Position numbers and translations under genes: made by a program. 15,623 nucleotides of DNA from Eubacterium limosum. Lineage in GTDB: Bacteria; Bacillota; Clostridia; Eubacteriales; Eubacteriaceae. Location of the stretch: assembly GCA_959020865.1 (NCBI GenBank), contig CAUEUD010000073.1, positions 1 to 15,623 of the forward strand, read 5' to 3'. The notes beneath the pieces were generated by a model that was not told the origin of the DNA, did not search any database, and was given only the letters and a program-made list of their open reading frames with translations. This document shows positions 1-6,971 of this stretch, piece after piece (the stretch's first letter is position 1; each line of letters opens with the position of its first letter).

Positions 1-316
1 GTTCTTTTTCGTGGTCAAAGTCTGTATTACTCAGGATGATGTTGTAATTATAAATACCACAGACATCCTCTGCACCACGCACCATTTCTGTATAGAAAGG
101 GTTGGTAATATCCGGGATCATGATTCCCAGAGTGTTGGTCTTCTGGATTTTCAGGCTTCGCGCAATGGCATTCGGCTTATACCCAGTCTTTTTGATGGCT
201 TCCAACACGCGTTCCTTTGTCTCTTCATTGACCAAAGGAATGTTGTTTACAACACGCGATACTGTTGCCACCGATACGTTTGCTTCTTTTGCAACATCAA
301 CAATTTTTACTTTCAA
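1..316 (-). CDS. LacI-family transcriptional regulator, N-terminal part (cut by window edge)
   Basis: This is the first 105 codons of a LacI/GalR-family repressor; the rest lies beyond base 1. Residues 4-25 form the helix-turn-helix (KIVDVAKEANVSVATVSRVV), followed by the hinge helix region (about 45-57, YKPNAIARSLK) and the start of the periplasmic-binding-protein-like effector domain (NTLGIMIPDITNPFYTEMVRG, 61-81). The start is TTG at 316-314, chosen because a good Shine-Dalgarno (GGAGG, 324-328) lies 7 bases upstream and the family's N-terminus begins there; no ATG fits. It is the last visible gene of the unit with the aminotransferase and fumarase, 24 bases after the aminotransferase stop, so it probably controls that unit. 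The recognition helix VSVATVSRVVN is close to that of CcpA-like members. The effector cannot be deduced from the part seen. Confidence 0.92.
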   Translation of the reverse strand, partial: MKVKIVDVAKEANVSVATVSRVVNNIPLVNEETKERVLEAIKKTGYKPNAIARSLKIQKTNTLGIMIPDITNPFYTEMVRGAEDVCGIYNYNIILSNTDFDHEKE

Positions 317-340
317 AATAACACCTCCGTTTATTTATTT

Positions 341-1591
341 TTAGCATCCTGCGACTTCTTTAATGGCGTCTAGAATGAGCTGCGGCGCTTTGCGGCATTT
401 TTCTTCGGATACGGCACATGGTGCAAAACGTAAGCCTTTTGCCAGCGCAACAATGAATACATTTTTTTTCATCAGCAGATCGCTGACAGCCTTTGGATCT
501 TCACAGGGGATGCTGATAAAAAATCCATCACAATAGTTACAGAGCTTCAAACCAATTTTGTCTGCTTCGTCAAGGAATGCTCTGGCGCGCTTCTGTAAGA
601 TTCCCTTGTGGAAATCCTGCTCTGCGATAAAGCGGTCGCGCAGATTGTCATCAGACATAATGTCTGCCAGTGTCTGCATGGCGCCTCTGGTTCCATTTGA
701 CCAGGTACCGCGGTTTGAATAAGCACAGGCCGCTGCAAATTCCTCTGCGATCTCTTCATTCGGCGCAACACAGATAATGGCGCCATTTCTCAGACCATAC
801 ATGGTAAAGCCCTTTGAAGCACTGTAGGCGTAAAGCGGCAGAACATTCTCCGGCAGCCCGGAAAGCAGCGGCATAAAAGCCCGCGCGTCCTCACCCTTGC
901 CGGCAAAATCAATATACGCGATATCACACAGAATAATGATTCTCGCATCGGGATTGGCTTTTGCCATTTCAGTATAAAACGCGGTCAGTTCTTTCCATTC
1001 ATCCAGCGAAATACTGTAGCCGGTCGGGTTATGCGCCGGTGTATTCAGGATGCTCAGCACTCTGTTCTGCTTTTTAAGCAGCTCTGTAAACGCCGTTTGA
1101 TAGGATTTCATATTAAATTTGCCCGTCTCGTCAAACAGTTCAAAGGTCGTGGTCTCACGTCTGTTTTCATCGGCAATGGTGCTGTAAGGCGCCCAATACC
1201 AGTCCGGAATCAGAATCTGGTCGCCAAACTCGGTGTAGTTGCACACCGCGTGACGAACCGCACCGGTTCCGCCCGGTGTTGCCACTGCGCGGATATGGCC
1301 TTCTGGCCTGTAGGACTTAAAGCAGGCGTCAACCACCTTATCCAAGAACTCTGGAATCCCCGGAATCCCAGCATAATCACAGATCTGCTCATCCGGCAGC
1401 CCCTTTAGAACATCAAATACAGATTTGAAGGCAACCAGATCGCCGTGATCATCCATCAATGCCCCAATCGTTGAATTGATAACTGCCTCGGTTCCCAGTT
1501 CCTTTGTTCTCTGTGCAGCTTCGCCTGCAACTCTAAAAATCGGATCTGTTCCGGCCTCCCGGACAGAACTTTCGATAACCATACGTGACAT
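341..1591 (-). CDS. Class I PLP-dependent aminotransferase (aspartate/aromatic type)
   Basis: A 416-residue cytoplasmic fold-type I aminotransferase. It shows the phosphate-contacting GGTGAVR (107-113), the cofactor Asn188 in HNPTGYS, Asp223 and Tyr226 in CDIAYIDF, the Schiff-base Lys260 in SASKGF, Arg268 in GLRNG, and Arg388 in GLRFAP, expected to bind the substrate alpha-carboxylate. The HNPTGYS..EW pattern and the YSNRGTWSNGTRGAM segment are like the aspartate/aromatic (AspC/TyrB) group. Length is normal for the family. ATG at 1591 has an AGGAGG 8 bases upstream that overlaps the fumarase beta stop codon, so translation is probably coupled. Position after fumarase suggests linking oxaloacetate or a 2-oxoacid to aspartate or another amino acid. 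Substrate is inferred and could instead be an aromatic or other amino acid. Confidence 0.93.
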   Translation of the reverse strand: MSRMVIESSVREAGTDPIFRVAGEAAQRTKELGTEAVINSTIGALMDDHGDLVAFKSVFDVLKGLPDEQICDYAGIPGIPEFLDKVVDACFKSYRPEGHIRAVATPGGTGAVRHAVCNYTEFGDQILIPDWYWAPYSTIADENRRETTTFELFDETGKFNMKSYQTAFTELLKKQNRVLSILNTPAHNPTGYSISLDEWKELTAFYTEMAKANPDARIIILCDIAYIDFAGKGEDARAFMPLLSGLPENVLPLYAYSASKGFTMYGLRNGAIICVAPNEEIAEEFAAACAYSNRGTWSNGTRGAMQTLADIMSDDNLRDRFIAEQDFHKGILQKRARAFLDEADKIGLKLCNYCDGFFISIPCEDPKAVSDLLMKKNVFIVALAKGLRFAPCAVSEEKCRKAPQLILDAIKEVAGC

Positions 1592-1603
1592 TTCCTATTC
1601 CTC

Positions 1604-2167
1604 CTAATCAATAAATTTATTAGCGTATTTCTGACGTTCCGTTTCGTACAGGTTGTTTCCCTTAGAATCAATGACAACCAGCGCCGGAAAATCCTCTACC
1701 ACCAGCTTGCGCAGTGCCTCGGTCCCCAGCTCCTCGTATGCCAGAATCTCGACAGATTTTATACAGTCCTGCAGCAGTGCGCCCGCACCGCCAACACATC
1801 CAAAATAAACACACTGGTTGATCATCATGCTGTTGATGACCAGCTCCCCGCGGTTTCCTTTGCCAATCATGCCGCGCAGGCCGTTTTCCATCAGTGTAGG
1901 CGCATAAGCGTCCATACGGTGGCTTGTGGTCGGCCCGGCAGAACCGATGATCTCACCGGGCTTTGCAGGGCAGGGCCCTACATAGTAGATAATCTGATCG
2001 GTAAAATCGACGGGTAATGCTCCGCCGGATTCAAGCGTTTCAACCATTCTTTTGTGTGCCGCATCCCTCGCCGTATAGATGACTCCGGAAATCAGGACCT
2101 GATCCCCGGCTTTTAATTTTGCGGCGTCTTCTTTTGAAAGCGGCGTCGTTAATCGTATCACACTCAT
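1604..2167 (-). CDS. fumB: Fumarate hydratase, beta subunit (class I, Fe-S)
   Basis: A 187-residue small subunit of the two-chain, oxygen-sensitive class I fumarase, which interconverts fumarate and malate in the cytoplasm. Family hallmarks are LISGVIYTARDAAHKR (25-40), YYVGPCPAKPGEIIGSAGPTT (61-81), SHRMD (82-86), IGKG (101-104), and the C-terminal block GGAGALL..IKSVEILAYEELGTEALRKLVVEDFP. Together with the alpha subunit it makes the equivalent of the single-chain E. coli FumA. ATG at 2167 has AGGAGG six bases upstream, overlapping the alpha-subunit stop (TAGGAGG). L(+)-tartrate dehydratase TtdB is the main alternative because the two families are homologous; the surrounding genes and sequence style favour fumarase. 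Confidence 0.93.
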   Translation of the reverse strand: MSVIRLTTPLSKEDAAKLKAGDQVLISGVIYTARDAAHKRMVETLESGGALPVDFTDQIIYYVGPCPAKPGEIIGSAGPTTSHRMDAYAPTLMENGLRGMIGKGNRGELVINSMMINQCVYFGCVGGAGALLQDCIKSVEILAYEELGTEALRKLVVEDFPALVVIDSKGNNLYETERQKYANKFID

Positions 2168-2176
2168 GTAAGCCTC

Positions 2177-3019
2177 CTAAAATGTCCGTTCCACATGACG
2201 GTTGACATAACAGCAGATATTGACAGCAACAGGCAAACCGGCAATATGCGTTGGGAAAACGTCGATATTGACACTCAAAACCGTGTTGATGCCGCCGAGC
2301 CCCATGGGCCCGATCCCCAGATTGTTGCACCGTTCGATCAGTATTTCCTCAAGGCCCTGAATGTGCTGCTTGGCATTGCGCACCCCGATGGGCCGGCTCA
2401 GAGCTTCCTTGGCTAACAGCGCGGCCTTTTCAAAGGTACCGCCCACCCCCACACCGACAATGATCGGTGCGCAGGCGTTTGGCGCGCCCTTTTCAACGGT
2501 TTCCAGTACAAACTCCTCAACACCTTTGATCCCGTCCGATGGCTTAAGCATCTTCATGGCACTGGTGTTTTCTGAGCCAAAGCCCTTTGGCATCACCTTA
2601 ATATGAAGATCATCCCCCGGGACTACCTTATAATGAATGATGGCCGGGGTATTGGTGTTTGTGTTGTTTCTGATAAAAGGATCATCCACGACCGATTTTC
2701 TCAGATAGCCCTCGCGGTAGCCCTTTTCGACGCCGCCCTGAATGGCGTCCTCCAGAGAGCCGCCGGTTATCTGCAGGTCCTGTCCCATGGTAACAAAGAT
2801 AACTGCCATTCCCGTATCTTGACAGATGGGAATCTCCTTCTTCTCTGCTACCTCAAAATTTTCAATCATCGTTTCCAAAATGGCGATGGCGCTCGGCGAT
2901 TCTTCCCGCGCCAGAGCGACTTCCATTTCTTTGAGAATATCATCGGTAAGTACAGTGTTTGCTTCAATACACATTTCTGCGACAGTGTCTCTTATGTACT
3001 TAACATCAATTTTCTTCAA
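2177..3019 (-). CDS. fumA: Fumarate hydratase, alpha subunit (class I, Fe-S)
   Basis: A 280-residue large subunit of class I fumarase, carrying the 4Fe-4S cluster. Candidate cluster cysteines are Cys66 (PICQDTG), Cys183 (NACAPI) and Cys269/Cys270 (NICCYVNRH). Other family blocks are EGYLRKSVV (103-111), IHYKVVPGD (128-136), PKGFGSENTSAMKMLKPSDG (144-163), GVGVGGTFEKAALLAKEAL (189-207), GIGPMGLGG (235-243) and FPTHIAGLPVAVNI (255-268). The start is TTG at 3019-3017, inside the end of the upstream membrane-protein gene. It is supported by AAGGAGA at 3025-3031 and by the conserved N-terminus leading into CIEAN; the first in-frame ATG (Met16) would cut into it. The product would hydrate fumarate to malate or the reverse in an incomplete TCA route. 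Tartrate dehydratase TtdA is a less likely alternative. Confidence 0.94.
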   Translation of the reverse strand: MKKIDVKYIRDTVAEMCIEANTVLTDDILKEMEVALAREESPSAIAILETMIENFEVAEKKEIPICQDTGMAVIFVTMGQDLQITGGSLEDAIQGGVEKGYREGYLRKSVVDDPFIRNNTNTNTPAIIHYKVVPGDDLHIKVMPKGFGSENTSAMKMLKPSDGIKGVEEFVLETVEKGAPNACAPIIVGVGVGGTFEKAALLAKEALSRPIGVRNAKQHIQGLEEILIERCNNLGIGPMGLGGINTVLSVNIDVFPTHIAGLPVAVNICCYVNRHVERTF

Positions 3020-4184
3020 ATTTATCTCCTTCTTTCAGCTGTTCTTTCTTTTTAAATGATTCTTCTAATTCTTCCTGTTTGATGACATGCTCAATGTCCA
3101 GAGCCTCGGTCCGCGTTATTTTTTTATATTCCTTTTTCCCCATGATGACAGACCTCAGGGAAAGGAAGATACCACCAAATAAAATAATGAAGTAAAAGGT
3201 GATAATACGCCACAGGATCAGGGCCACCGACATGTTAACAGCGCCGTAAATCGGCCCAAACAGCAGGGCAAAGCCCGCTTCAGCGCCGCCTGCCGCCCCA
3301 GGTGTCGGGATAAAAGCAACCGCTACATACAGGATCGCCTGCATGGATATGACCAGAAAGGCGCTGGCGCCGCTTAACCCCAGCGAACAGTAGACCCAGT
3401 AGTTAATGCTGTAAAAAACCAGGATCTGCACAATGGAGACAATGAAAAGCTTAAAGGTTTCCAGCTTGTGCTCCTTGAGCGCAGTGATGGCTTCTGAGTA
3501 TTCCCCAATAAAGTGGTCGACCTTGGCATAATATTTATCCGGGTCCTTAAAGACGCGGATAAACAGCAAAAACCGAACGACGCCATTCATAATCCCGCGG
3601 GCCATCCTCGGGCTTAAAGCCAGGATAAAGACAAGGATAACCCCAGCGATATTGATGATCAGGCCAAAGGCGATCAGCCATCTCGCCGCAACCAGGCCAC
3701 TGTTAATCTCAGAAAGATTGAGCAGTGTGGCCAGAATGGCAAGGAGTGTGACCGTAACCTGGTACAATGCGTATTTCTGGACCAGCACGGCGGTTCCTGT
3801 CCCCATACTGTAGCCCCTGCGGGACATTTCGTAGAGCTGGAGCGGCTGACCGCCGGAGGAGCCGGGTGTTATCAGGTTATAATATTGCCCTATAATGGTG
3901 ACGATCATCGCAAAGGACATCTTCTCTTCGGGATAATCGCGCTGCATCAGCTTCAGGAGCATGTACCCCTCCAGAAGCCAGTAAATAAAAACGCAAACGA
4001 TTCCCAACAGAAGAAAACCGATATTCGCGCGGCGAAGGGTATCTGCAAACTCCTTGAGATCTACCTGCGTCAGGATTACAATAACGGTCGCGCCGATTAA
4101 GAAAACAAAAAAGATATAGTTTGAATACTTTTTCCAAAACTCAGAAAAACGGCTTTTCGCTTTTCCACTGTTGCTGTCATTCAT
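3006..4184 (-). CDS. Polytopic membrane protein, UPF0104/lysylphosphatidylglycerol synthase-flippase-like family
   Basis: A protein of about 392 residues with roughly eight hydrophobic segments, for example IFFVFLIGATVIVIL, NIGFLLLGIVCVFIYWLL, a stretch around LLAILATLLNL, LIAFGLIINIAGVILVFIL, FIVSIVQILVFYSI and ILWRIITFYFIILFGGIF. Conserved family motifs are PGSSGGQP (109-116) and PTPGAAGGAEAG (296-307). It matches the membrane domain of MprF-like proteins and YbhN, but there is no aminoacyl-PG synthase domain, so it cannot itself make lysyl-PG. A lipid flippase or scaffold role is an inference. The charged C-terminal tail (about 355-394) is cytoplasmic-looking. I chose ATG 4184 over an in-frame GTG at 4190 because GGGTAGG fits the ATG spacing and abuts the GTG. 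It overlaps fumarase alpha by 14 bases, so it is the first gene of that unit. Confidence 0.85.
   Translation of the reverse strand: MNDSNSGKAKSRFSEFWKKYSNYIFFVFLIGATVIVILTQVDLKEFADTLRRANIGFLLLGIVCVFIYWLLEGYMLLKLMQRDYPEEKMSFAMIVTIIGQYYNLITPGSSGGQPLQLYEMSRRGYSMGTGTAVLVQKYALYQVTVTLLAILATLLNLSEINSGLVAARWLIAFGLIINIAGVILVFILALSPRMARGIMNGVVRFLLFIRVFKDPDKYYAKVDHFIGEYSEAITALKEHKLETFKLFIVSIVQILVFYSINYWVYCSLGLSGASAFLVISMQAILYVAVAFIPTPGAAGGAEAGFALLFGPIYGAVNMSVALILWRIITFYFIILFGGIFLSLRSVIMGKKEYKKITRTEALDIEHVIKQEELEESFKKKEQLKEGDKFEEN
3025..3031 (-). promoter_or_regulatory. Ribosome binding site fixing the TTG start of fumarase alpha
   Basis: AAGGAGA on the minus strand lies 5 bases upstream of the TTG at 3019. 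It lies within the last codons of the preceding membrane-protein gene, which points to translational coupling. Confidence 0.75.
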
Positions 4185-4196
4185 AGTCACCTACCC

Positions 4197-4231
4197 GTAA
4201 ACGTTTCTCACTCTAATGACGAATCGTTTAC
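4197..4231. promoter_or_regulatory. Paired LacI/CcpA-type operator candidates
   Basis: GTAAACGTTTC (4197-4207, plus) and its near copy GTAAACGATTC (minus, 4231-4221) form an inverted pair of 11 bases each, differing at one position, separated by 13 bases. The core resembles the cre/LacI-family half-site pattern with a central CG. The pair lies just downstream of the predicted start of the five-gene unit, where a bound repressor would block initiation or early elongation. The natural candidate is the LacI-family regulator at the end of the unit; CcpA is the alternative. Confidence 0.55.
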
Positions 4232-4245
4232 TTTTTCATTCAAAT

Positions 4246-4254
4246 ATTATAACA
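4246..4254 (-). promoter_or_regulatory. Extended -10 promoter for the membrane protein-fumarase-aminotransferase unit
   Basis: On the minus strand TGTTATAAT gives a perfect -10 (TATAAT, 4251-4246) with the extended TGn element just upstream. No good -35 is visible, which is usual for extended -10 promoters. The predicted start near 4239 leaves a leader of about 55 bases that contains the paired operator candidates. Confidence 0.6.
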
Positions 4255-4334
4255 CAGAATTAATGGAATTTAGAACACTTTTTGAAAATTTTTTCAGTTT
4301 TTTTCAGTTTTTTTCATGATCCGCTGTACAAAGC

Positions 4335-4799
4335 TTAAACCAGCTCAGGAAACCCCTGTTGTCTGAGCGCTTCATACAAAACAATATTGACCGAATTCGA
4401 CAGGTTAAGCGAACGGGCCCGCTCATGGTTTTTCATGGGAATACGGAACCGGTGGTCCGGATAGGCGTTGTGAATCTCATCCGGCAGGCCGGCAGTCTCC
4501 CGCCCAAACAAAAGGTAAGCATCCCCGGTGTATTCAATGTCCGAATAAAACGCCTTGGCGTGGGTGGTGAGCACATAGATTTCGGGATCAGGATTTTTAG
4601 CCAGAAAATCCTCAAAATCATCGTAGACCGCTAAATCTAAGAGATCCCAGTAATCCAGCCCCGCGCGTTTCAGGTGTTTCTCGTCCAGCGAAAAGCCCAG
4701 CGGCTTTATCAGGTGCAGCTTTGTGTTTGTCAGTGCGCAGGTACGCGCGATGTTCCCAGTATTTTGTGGTATTTCCGGTTGATACAGTACGACATTCAT
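4335..4799 (-). CDS. trmL: tRNA (cytidine(34)-2'-O)-methyltransferase TrmL
   Basis: A 154-residue SPOUT-class methyltransferase that 2'-O-methylates the wobble nucleotide of tRNA-Leu isoacceptors with SAM, acting as a dimer in the cytoplasm. The three SPOUT motifs are clear: EIPQNTGNIAR (9-19), LLFGRETAGLP (96-106) and the trefoil-knot SAM loop IPM...RSLNLSNSVNIVLYEALRQ (120-147). Length matches E. coli TrmL (157 residues). The start is ATG 4799. The nearest purine-rich site (GAGGG) lies about 12 bases upstream, longer than ideal, so initiation may be weak. It sits between two unrelated units and is probably transcribed alone; I found no convincing promoter or terminator for it. Confidence 0.95.
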   Translation of the reverse strand: MNVVLYQPEIPQNTGNIARTCALTNTKLHLIKPLGFSLDEKHLKRAGLDYWDLLDLAVYDDFEDFLAKNPDPEIYVLTTHAKAFYSDIEYTGDAYLLFGRETAGLPDEIHNAYPDHRFRIPMKNHERARSLNLSNSVNIVLYEALRQQGFPELV

Positions 4800-4836
4800 T
4801 TTTATCTTGTTACCCTCTTTCCTTATTTAACGCTCA

Positions 4837-4861
4837 TTTTATGGATGTTAAAACCATAAAA
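4837..4861. repeat. Perfect inverted repeat upstream of trmL
   Basis: TTTTATGG (4837-4844) and CCATAAAA (4854-4861) form an 8-base perfect inverted repeat with a 9-base spacer, 38 bases upstream of the trmL start and touching the T-run of the preceding terminator. It could be a regulatory site, a second hairpin, or chance in AT-rich DNA. Confidence 0.5.
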
Positions 4862-4910
4862 AAAGATAAATCTCATTCCGAACACTCAGAACGTCATGAA
4901 ATTTATCTTT
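4858..4910 (-). terminator. Rho-independent terminator after the HAMP-less histidine kinase
   Basis: On the minus strand AAAGATAAAT (4910-4901) pairs perfectly with ATTTATCTTT (4871-4862) around a 29-base loop, and the transcript then runs into seven U residues (4864-4858, partly in the stem). It starts four bases after the kinase stop codon. The stem is AT-rich and the loop long, so termination may be only moderate. Confidence 0.65.
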
Positions 4911-4914
4911 ATTA

Positions 4915-6171
4915 CTATTTTAAGATGGTCTTGGGCAGCACAATCGTAAAGGTGCTTCCCTGATCGGGCACACTGTCGATTTTTATTTTGCCGCTATGCT
5001 GCTTCACAATCATATCCGCAATGCTTAAGCCCAGACCCACGCCGCCTTTTTCACGGTTCCGCGCGTCATCCACACGGTAAAAACGGCTGAATATTTTCTT
5101 TTTAGCCTCCTCTGTCAGCCCGACGCCCGTATCCTTAACCGCGATACAGACATTACGCTTTGTCACCGTCAGAGAGAGCGTCACTGTCCCTTCTCCAGGC
5201 GTATATTTAATGGCATTGTCGACCAGTATACGGATCGCCTGTTTTATCCGCTCCTCGTCGCCTTTATAATCAACACCCTCTGCGATACTGCCCTTCAGCG
5301 CAATCTCATTTTCCCTGGCAACATCAAACATCAGGTCGATAATCTCGGCGCAAAGCGCGCTCAGATCAAACACTTCCTTTTTCATGATGACCTTTTTATT
5401 GTCCGCCTGGGCGATCAGCAGTAACTCCGATACCAGATGCGCCATGGTCTCACTCTCAAGGCTGATGTTGTTAAGCCACCGGATATTATCCTTAAGCACC
5501 TCATCCTCCTTCAGCTTTAAGACCTCCACATTGGTCTGGATCACCGTCAGCGGTGTCCTGAGCTCGTGAGAAGCGTCCGCGATGAATTTCTTCTGATTCT
5601 CAAAGGTTTCCTTGATCGGCTGTAAGGATTTCCCGGCCAGAAAATAGCTGATCGGGATCAGCAGGAGAATCCCACCGCTGCCGATGAACAGCAGAAAGGA
5701 AATGACATAGGTAATCATTGAGCGCTCGGTCGTGATCTGCTGAAAAACCTCCAGCGTGTGAGATTCATTGTCACGGCTGAAGCGCGTCACATAAACTCTG
5801 TAATCTGCCCCGTTAAGATTAAAAACCTTAAAATCATTGTTAAAGCTTTGATCCATTGCCAGTTCATAGCCATGCATAATCAAATCATTATCTTCGACCT
5901 TCATATTGACGGTCTGGTTATTTTCATCCCATTCAATGTATTCATAACCCATTTTGTCGTGCATGGAATTATTGTTGAAAATACTGTCGCCCTTTTCCGA
6001 CTCCACTGAATTATTGATGATGCCCTTGGCGGTATCCATCAGATAAACTTCTCCGGTGAGTCCCAGGCTCCACTGAACGAGAAAGCCCAGCAGCAAGATA
6101 AATAAAAAAAGAAAAGCAATGAGAATCAAAGTGTTGAACAGAGTAATTTGCCTCTTGATCTCTTTAAACAT
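4915..6171 (-). CDS. Membrane sensor histidine kinase, no HAMP domain
   Basis: A 418-residue HisKA-type sensor kinase. TM1 is at about 13-36, an extracytoplasmic sensor domain at 38-150, and TM2 at about 152-178. The dimerisation helix carries phospho-acceptor His202 in SHELRTPLTVIQ, followed by a HATPase_c domain with N-box DNAIKY (318-323), G1 DTGVGL (347-352), F-box FSRFYRVD (361-368) and G2 GGVGLGLSI (376-384). Only about 22 residues separate TM2 from the histidine, so there is no room for a HAMP linker. Thr206 (HELRT) is present, consistent with both kinase and phosphatase activity. The start ATG overlaps the stop of the response regulator (TAATG), so the two are translationally coupled. 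The stimulus is not deducible; the sensor domain matches nothing I recognise. Confidence 0.95.
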   Translation of the reverse strand: MFKEIKRQITLFNTLILIAFLFLFILLLGFLVQWSLGLTGEVYLMDTAKGIINNSVESEKGDSIFNNNSMHDKMGYEYIEWDENNQTVNMKVEDNDLIMHGYELAMDQSFNNDFKVFNLNGADYRVYVTRFSRDNESHTLEVFQQITTERSMITYVISFLLFIGSGGILLLIPISYFLAGKSLQPIKETFENQKKFIADASHELRTPLTVIQTNVEVLKLKEDEVLKDNIRWLNNISLESETMAHLVSELLLIAQADNKKVIMKKEVFDLSALCAEIIDLMFDVARENEIALKGSIAEGVDYKGDEERIKQAIRILVDNAIKYTPGEGTVTLSLTVTKRNVCIAVKDTGVGLTEEAKKKIFSRFYRVDDARNREKGGVGLGLSIADMIVKQHSGKIKIDSVPDQGSTFTIVLPKTILK

Positions 6172-6839
6172 TATTTTTTACTCAAAGTGTAACCTACACC
6201 ACGGATTGTGTCAATCTTAACGTTTGTATTGGCGAGTTTCTTACGGAGATTATGGACATATATCTCAATGTTATTTTCATTGACTTCCTTGTCAAAGCCC
6301 CACACCCGGTCTAAAATCTGTTCTCTTGTAAACACCTGATTCGGACGCTTCAGCAGCATTTCAAGGATCTTCGCTTCCTTCACAGAGAGCTTGTACTCAT
6401 TTTCCGGCGTCTGCATCATGTTCTTCTTGGTGTTAAAGCTGACATCCTCAAAAGAGATGATTTCCCCTTTTATTTCATGGTCGGGACGTCTGCTCAGCGC
6501 GCGGATTCTGGCAAAGAGCTCCTTGGCGGAGAACGGCTTGATCAGGTAGTCGTCGGCGCCGAGGTCAAGCCCCTTGACCTTATCGTCAACCGTCCCCTTG
6601 GCAGTCAGCATTAAAACAGGCGTTGTGATGTCCCTGTCCCGGACCTCCTTGAGAATCTCGAGGCCGCTCTTCATGGGCAGCATAATGTCCAGTACAATGA
6701 CGTCATAAATCGGGTTCAGAGCAAATAGAAGCCCCTCCTCGCCATCGTTCGCCACATCACAATCTATATTTTGGATTTTACACAGCTCCTGGAGAGCGTC
6801 TGTAATTTTCACTTCATCTTCTATAAATAATATGCGCAT
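6171..6839 (-). CDS. OmpR-family response regulator (partner of the HAMP-less kinase)
   Basis: A 222-residue DNA-binding response regulator. The receiver domain (1-115) has acidic pocket Glu7/Asp8, phospho-acceptor Asp51 (VLDIMLP), Thr79 and Lys101 (KPF). The C-terminal winged helix (about 128-222) has the typical LSVKEAKILEMLL, REQILDRVWG, IEIYVHNLRKKL and IRGVGYTL blocks. It would be phosphorylated by the kinase encoded immediately downstream, with which it shares the TAATG overlap. ATG 6839 has AGGAG 7 bases upstream. No transporter or enzyme gene is adjacent on its strand, so target genes are unknown. Autoregulation from the divergent control region is plausible. Confidence 0.96.
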   Translation of the reverse strand: MRILFIEDEVKITDALQELCKIQNIDCDVANDGEEGLLFALNPIYDVIVLDIMLPMKSGLEILKEVRDRDITTPVLMLTAKGTVDDKVKGLDLGADDYLIKPFSAKELFARIRALSRRPDHEIKGEIISFEDVSFNTKKNMMQTPENEYKLSVKEAKILEMLLKRPNQVFTREQILDRVWGFDKEVNENNIEIYVHNLRKKLANTNVKIDTIRGVGYTLSKK

Positions 6840-6875
6840 TTTTTTCTCCTATTTTTTGGAATTTTATTATTATTA

Positions 6876-6881
6876 AGTATA
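6876..6881 (-). promoter_or_regulatory. Candidate -10 element for the left two-component operon
   Basis: TATACT on the minus strand (6881-6876) would start transcription near 6869, about 30 bases before the regulator ATG. There is no recognisable -35 at the right distance, so this promoter would be weak or need an activator, perhaps the regulator itself. Confidence 0.35.
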
Positions 6882-6906
6882 TAGGCCAATCCTTAAATTT
6901 GGATAA

Positions 6907-6930
6907 ATTCAGCGGTTAAAGCGCCTGAAT
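6907..6930. repeat. Inverted repeat in the divergent control region
   Basis: ATTCAG (6907-6912) and CTGAAT (6925-6930) are perfectly inverted with a 12-base spacer. The repeat lies between the two outward-facing promoters and just upstream of the right-hand -35, a typical location for a regulator site. It is short enough to be chance. Confidence 0.35.
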
Positions 6931-6942
6931 AAGCGAAATTCA

Positions 6943-6971
6943 TTGCATCCCACCCCCGGAATCCTTATAAT
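6943..6971 (+). promoter_or_regulatory. Sigma-70-type promoter for the right two-component operon
   Basis: TTGCAT (-35, 6943-6948) and TATAAT (-10, 6966-6971) are separated by exactly 17 bases. Predicted start is near 6978, giving a leader of about 22 bases that consists mostly of the strong Shine-Dalgarno AAAGGAGGAGG (6983-6993). This placement rules out starting the regulator at the upstream TTG at 6943. Confidence 0.7.

Noticed and set aside
4287..4315. Ten-base tandem repeat TTTTCAGTTT in the gap downstream of trmL
   Set aside because: Two units plus a fragment in T-rich DNA; no hairpin on the trmL strand (where it reads as A-runs), so I do not call it a terminator or functional repeat.
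4285..4334. Terminator for trmL
   Set aside because: I looked for a stem followed by a T-run on the minus strand and found none; trmL may read through or end by another mechanism.
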